Assembly (NCBI GenBank): GCA_030597775.1
Contig: JAUVRF010000065.1
Coordinates: forward strand, 1 to 8,167
Length of the DNA stretch: 8,167 nt
From: Methanobacteriota archaeon
GTDB taxonomy: Archaea > Thermoplasmatota > DTKX01 > GCA-020343715
Direction: 5' to 3'
Under the pieces are notes generated by a model. The model saw only the letters and a program-made list of their open reading frames with translations, had not been told where the DNA came from and did no database searches. Below, piece after piece: positions 5,131-8,167 of the stretch (the first letter of the stretch is position 1; each line of letters starts with the position of its first letter). The position numbers were made by a program, and so were the translations under genes.

Positions 5131-6468
5131 ATGGAAGAAGACAAGCCCCTTCGAGAGAGGTACTCCTCCGAGATCACCCCCGAGGACTTCGGCACGAAGT
5201 TGGCAGTGGCCGGCTGGCTGCAGGACGTGCGTAACCTGGGCGGCATCGCCTTCCTCCAGCTGCGAGACCGTGGTGGCGTGCTGCAGGTGACGGCCATCAA
5301 GAAGGAGATGGGCCCCGAGGGATTCCGGGAACTGGTGGAACTGCCGAGGGAGAGCGTGATCACGGTGACGGGCACCGTCCAGGAGAACAACCAGGCCAAG
5401 GCGGGTTTCGAGGTGCTCCCCAGCTCCTGGGAGCTTCTGTCGCGGGCGGAGGTACCCCTTCCCCTGGGGGTCGTGGACAAGGTGGGCGCCGATCTGGACA
5501 CCCGCCTTGACAACCGCTTCTTGGACATCCGCAAGCCCGAGGTGGCTGCGATATTCCGCCTCCGCTCGATACTCACCGAGGGCCTTAGACGGAGCCTTGT
5601 GGACCAGGGCTTCGTCGAGGTGGCGACCCCGAAGATCGTCTCCGCCGGGGCCGAGGGTGGCGCCACCCTGTTCAAGCTGGACTACTTCGGCAAGCCAGCC
5701 TACCTGGCCCAGAGCCCACAGCTGTACAAGCAGCACCTCATGGCGACCGGGCTGGACCGTGTGTTCGAGGTGGCCCCGGCCTTCCGCGCCGAGCCCTCCG
5801 ACACATCACGCCACCTGGCCGAGTTCACCTCGCTGGACGTGGAGCAGGCCTACGTGAGGACCTCCGAGGACGTCATGGTCACCGTGGAGCGGATGACCGT
5901 CGACGGCATCCGCTACATGATCGAGGGGGGCCAGGAGCTGCTGGACCAGCTCATTGTGCGCCTGGACGTGCCCCCGCAACCCTTCCGCCGGATCCCCTAC
6001 GACGAGTGCATCGACATGCTCCGGGGCGACGGCGCCGACGTGCCCGAGGATGCCGAGATGGGCACCGAGCACGAGAAGGCCCTGGGTCAACTGGTCCACC
6101 AGCGCTGGGGCGAGGACTTCTACTTCATCACCGACTTCCCCACCCGATACAAGGTCGGCACCTTCTATGCCCACCGCCACGAGGACAGGCCCGAGCTGAC
6201 GGGCTACTTCGACCTGGGTGTGCGGGGTCTGGAGATCGCCAGCGGTGGCAAGCGGGAGCACCGACTGGACGTGGTGACCGCCCAGATGGAGGAGGGCGGC
6301 CTTCGACCGGCCGACTTCGAGTTCTACCTCAAGGCGTTCCGCTACGGGATGCCACCCCATGGTGGCTTCGGATACGGCCTCGAGCGGCTGCTCCAGGTGC
6401 TGCTGGGCCTGTCCAACATCCGAGAGACCGTGCTGTATCCCAGGGACCGTCAACGCCTGGTCCCGTGA
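5131..6468 (+). CDS. aspS: Aspartyl-tRNA synthetase, archaeal type (class IIb)
   Basis: This charges tRNA-Asp with aspartate in the cytoplasm. It has 445 residues, matching the compact archaeal/eukaryotic form without the bacterial GAD insertion. The N-terminal OB-fold anticodon-binding domain covers about residues 20-105 (VAGWLQDVRNLGG, FLQLRDRGGVLQVT). The catalytic core has RLDNRFLDIR (125-134), QSPQLYKQ (195-201), motif 2 FRAE with Arg219 and Glu221, and motif 3 GFGYGLER ending in Arg419. In the anticodon domain, the position equivalent to the Trp of discriminating archaeal enzymes is Gln31, while the matching Lys (Lys90) is kept, so aspartate-only charging is likely but not certain. The frame runs up to ATG 5083, but that region includes the TATA-like box; ATG 5131 gives the usual archaeal N-terminus (YSSEIT near the start). 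The next gene has its own promoter 12 bases after the stop. Confidence 0.97.
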   Translation: MEEDKPLRERYSSEITPEDFGTKLAVAGWLQDVRNLGGIAFLQLRDRGGVLQVTAIKKEMGPEGFRELVELPRESVITVTGTVQENNQAKAGFEVLPSSWELLSRAEVPLPLGVVDKVGADLDTRLDNRFLDIRKPEVAAIFRLRSILTEGLRRSLVDQGFVEVATPKIVSAGAEGGATLFKLDYFGKPAYLAQSPQLYKQHLMATGLDRVFEVAPAFRAEPSDTSRHLAEFTSLDVEQAYVRTSEDVMVTVERMTVDGIRYMIEGGQELLDQLIVRLDVPPQPFRRIPYDECIDMLRGDGADVPEDAEMGTEHEKALGQLVHQRWGEDFYFITDFPTRYKVGTFYAHRHEDRPELTGYFDLGVRGLEIASGGKREHRLDVVTAQMEEGGLRPADFEFYLKAFRYGMPPHGGFGYGLERLLQVLLGLSNIRETVLYPRDRQRLVP

Positions 6469-6480
6469 GGGCCGAGGGCA

Positions 6481-6490
6481 ATTATTAATA
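6481..6490 (+). promoter_or_regulatory. TATA box for the phenylalanyl-tRNA synthetase alpha gene
   Basis: ATTATTAATA is the most AT-rich decamer in this part of the window. Its TTAATA core is centred about 25-26 bases before ATG 6512, predicting a leaderless transcript. No Shine-Dalgarno precedes that ATG. Confidence 0.7.
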
Positions 6491-6511
6491 CAATCGGTGG
6501 CAATCGGCCCA

Positions 6512-8068
6512 ATGGGACCCGGTGGTGAGCTGGTGGATGAGCTGGATGCGTTGATCGACAAGTTGAGCGCGGGCGAGCGCAGGGTGCTACTGGCACTGCG
6601 GGAGCTGGACGGCGCCGAGGTCGACACCATACGCGAGCAGGCGGACTTGCGGGAGCTCGTGGAGGTGATGAACTCCGCCTCGTGGCTCGCCAGCAAGGGC
6701 ATGGTCACCATCGGCGAGCGGGTCGACCGGTACGCCATAGCGGGTCCGGAGGCCGCCGGTGTGGTGGAGCGCGGGTTGCCTGAACGGAGGGCCCTGGCGG
6801 TCCTGGCCCGCACCGGGATGCTTGGCATGGGAGACCTGGGCCCGGAGGCGGGCATGGAGAAGAAGGAGGCCTCGATCGCCCTGGGCTGGCTGAAGCGCAG
6901 GGGATGGGCCGAGATCCGCCGCACCGAGGACCAGACGGTGCTGGAGATCACCACCGCCGGGGAGGAGATGTCCGATGACACGACCCCCGACGAGGAGATG
7001 ATCGCCCGCCTGGTGGAGGCTGGACGGAAGGGAGTCCCCGAGGAGGAGCTGGACCCCGAGATCTGGAAGATGCTGAAGGAACGCAAGGAGGTGGTTCGGG
7101 TCCGCGAGGAGGTGCACCGGACCCTGACCCTGACGGACACGGGCAAGGAGGCCCTCTCCCGCGGCATCGAGATGAGGGAGGAGGTGGCCCAACTGACCCC
7201 CCAGATGCTGCGTTCAGGCAGGTGGCGGGAGCTGGAGATGCGTCCGTACGACGTGCATGCGTACGCACCGGCCCTCCACGGTGGTAGACCTCACCCGATC
7301 CGGGACACCCTCGAGAAGGTACGTCGGGCCTTCAAGCAGATGGGCTTCACCGAGATCGTGGGTGATTACGTGCAGTCCGCGTTCTGGAACATGGACGCCC
7401 TCTTCGTGCCCCAGGACCACCCCGCCAGGGACCTTCAGGACACGCTGTACCTGGATGGAGGGTACGACCTTGACGTCGATCCCGGGGTCATCGATAGGGT
7501 GCGCAGGACCCACGAGGACGGCTGGGAGACGGGCTCCCGGGGCTGGGGTGGCGAGTTCTCGATGGAGGAGATCAGGAGACCGCTCCTGCGGACCCACACC
7601 ACGGCGTTGACGATCCAGTACCTTGCAGAGCATCCCAAGGAACCCTGCAAGATATTCTCCCTGGGAAGGGTGTTCCGTCACGAGGCCATCGACTACTCGC
7701 ACCTGGCCGAGTTCTACCAGGTGGAGGGGATCGTGATGGAACCGGGTGCCTCCTTCGCCATGCTGGTCGGGGTGATGAGAGAGTTCTATCAGCGGCTGGG
7801 CTTCGACGACATACGGATCAGGCCCGGTTACTTCCCCTACACCGAGCCATCGATGGAGGTGGAGGTGCTGCTCAACGACAAGTGGCTGGAGATGGGAGGC
7901 TCGGGACTGTTCCGGCCGGAGGTCACCGCTCCCTTCGACGTGCACGACCCGGTCCTTGCCTGGGGACTGGGCCTGGAACGCATCGCCATGATAATGTACG
8001 GCATCGACGACATCCGTCAATTGTACGAGTCCGACCTGGAGTGGCTCAGGAACCGACCACTGCGCTGA
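6512..8068 (+). CDS. pheS: Phenylalanyl-tRNA synthetase alpha subunit, archaeal type
   Basis: This is the catalytic subunit of the alpha2-beta2 enzyme that charges tRNA-Phe. It has 518 residues, near the usual archaeal length. Residues 1-230 contain repeated winged-helix-like segments (for example GERRVLLALRELDG and KEASIALGWLKRRGWAEI), the archaeal/eukaryotic N-terminal extension. The catalytic core has motif 1 at 260-282 (HPIRDTLEKVRRAF), DHPARDLQDTLYL at 302-314, motif 2 from Phe388 (FRHEAIDYSHLAEF), the substrate-binding segment FPYTEPSMEVEV, and motif 3 GLGLERIAM with Arg490. The open frame extends to 6359, inside aspS, but the upstream part reads as out-of-frame aspS; ATG 6512, 26 bases after a TATA box, gives a plausible N-terminus. 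The beta-subunit gene pheT is not visible in the window. Confidence 0.96.
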   Translation: MGPGGELVDELDALIDKLSAGERRVLLALRELDGAEVDTIREQADLRELVEVMNSASWLASKGMVTIGERVDRYAIAGPEAAGVVERGLPERRALAVLARTGMLGMGDLGPEAGMEKKEASIALGWLKRRGWAEIRRTEDQTVLEITTAGEEMSDDTTPDEEMIARLVEAGRKGVPEEELDPEIWKMLKERKEVVRVREEVHRTLTLTDTGKEALSRGIEMREEVAQLTPQMLRSGRWRELEMRPYDVHAYAPALHGGRPHPIRDTLEKVRRAFKQMGFTEIVGDYVQSAFWNMDALFVPQDHPARDLQDTLYLDGGYDLDVDPGVIDRVRRTHEDGWETGSRGWGGEFSMEEIRRPLLRTHTTALTIQYLAEHPKEPCKIFSLGRVFRHEAIDYSHLAEFYQVEGIVMEPGASFAMLVGVMREFYQRLGFDDIRIRPGYFPYTEPSMEVEVLLNDKWLEMGGSGLFRPEVTAPFDVHDPVLAWGLGLERIAMIMYGIDDIRQLYESDLEWLRNRPLR

Positions 8069-8090
8069 ACCACGGTTTGGCCATCCCAAA

Positions 8091-8100
8091 AGGTTTATTT
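8091..8100 (+). promoter_or_regulatory. TATA box for the last, partial gene
   Basis: AGGTTTATTT preceded by CCCAAA (BRE-like) is centred 29 bases before ATG 8125. The spacing and composition match the promoter before 4375. Confidence 0.65.
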
Positions 8101-8124
8101 CCCATTAGTCCATCCGGAGCTCGC

Positions 8125-8167
8125 ATGGCCCAGGAAGAGAAGGTAATGGAGATGCCCCTGTTCATAC
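8125..8167 (+). CDS. Start of an unrecognised gene (3' partial)
   Basis: ATG 8125 opens a frame that stays open to the window end, giving MAQEEKVMEMPLFI. The support is the well-placed TATA box and the lack of any other start; 14 residues are too few to name a family. It does not look like the usual start of PheT. GGAG (8115-8118) lies 6 bases before the ATG, so a leadered message with a short Shine-Dalgarno is also possible. Confidence 0.55.
   Translation, partial: MAQEEKVMEMPLFI

Noticed and set aside
5806..7167. Long minus-strand open frame (453 codons) opposite aspS and pheS
   Set aside because: It lies entirely antisense to two unmistakable synthetase genes. The translation is low-complexity Ser/Arg/Pro then His/Leu-rich, as expected for antisense of GC-rich genes.
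6512..8167. Absence of pheT next to pheS as a sign of gene loss
   Set aside because: In archaea the two genes are often separate, and only 99 bases beyond pheS are visible.

Overview
The window looks like a piece of a GC-rich archaeal chromosome, most plausibly euryarchaeal and perhaps Thermoplasmatota-like. Three things support this. The two aminoacyl-tRNA synthetases are of the archaeal type. Most starts sit 26-30 bases after a TATA-like box, as expected for leaderless archaeal transcripts. Where a Shine-Dalgarno is used, it has the GGAGGT/GGTGA form. I cannot fix the lineage more closely without a search. No tRNA, rRNA, CRISPR array, insertion sequence or phage gene is visible.

Layout. 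Bases 1-183 are the end of an unrecognised gene with a highly acidic, repetitive tail. Bases 244-1641 (+) hold four small genes: a coiled-coil plus winged-helix DNA-binding protein, two tandem small proteins that look like diverged paralogs with opposite net charge (about -10 and +10), and a 44-codon ORF with a strong ribosome-binding site. Bases 1644-4221 (-) are a two-gene metal-resistance operon: an ArsR/SmtB/CadC-type metal sensor followed, after 4 bases, by a Zn/Cd/Pb-type P1B-ATPase. It has a TATA box and a palindromic operator at its head and a T8 tract beyond its end. Bases 4375-5061 (+) encode an unrecognised two-helix membrane protein. Bases 5131-6468 and 6512-8068 (+) encode aspartyl-tRNA synthetase and the phenylalanyl-tRNA synthetase alpha subunit, each with its own promoter. 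A further gene begins at 8125 and runs off the end.

How the parts work together. The sensor should repress its own operon until zinc, cadmium or lead binds, after which the ATPase exports the metal. The operator covers the predicted transcription start, so this circuit can be read almost completely from sequence. The two synthetases are ordinary translation genes. The part least explained by known biology is the 244-1641 cluster: a DNA-binding protein, a promoter flanked by repeated TGGTCAC half-sites, a charge-complementary paralog pair and a probable microprotein. It is the best candidate for something undescribed, but its function cannot be stated from sequence alone.
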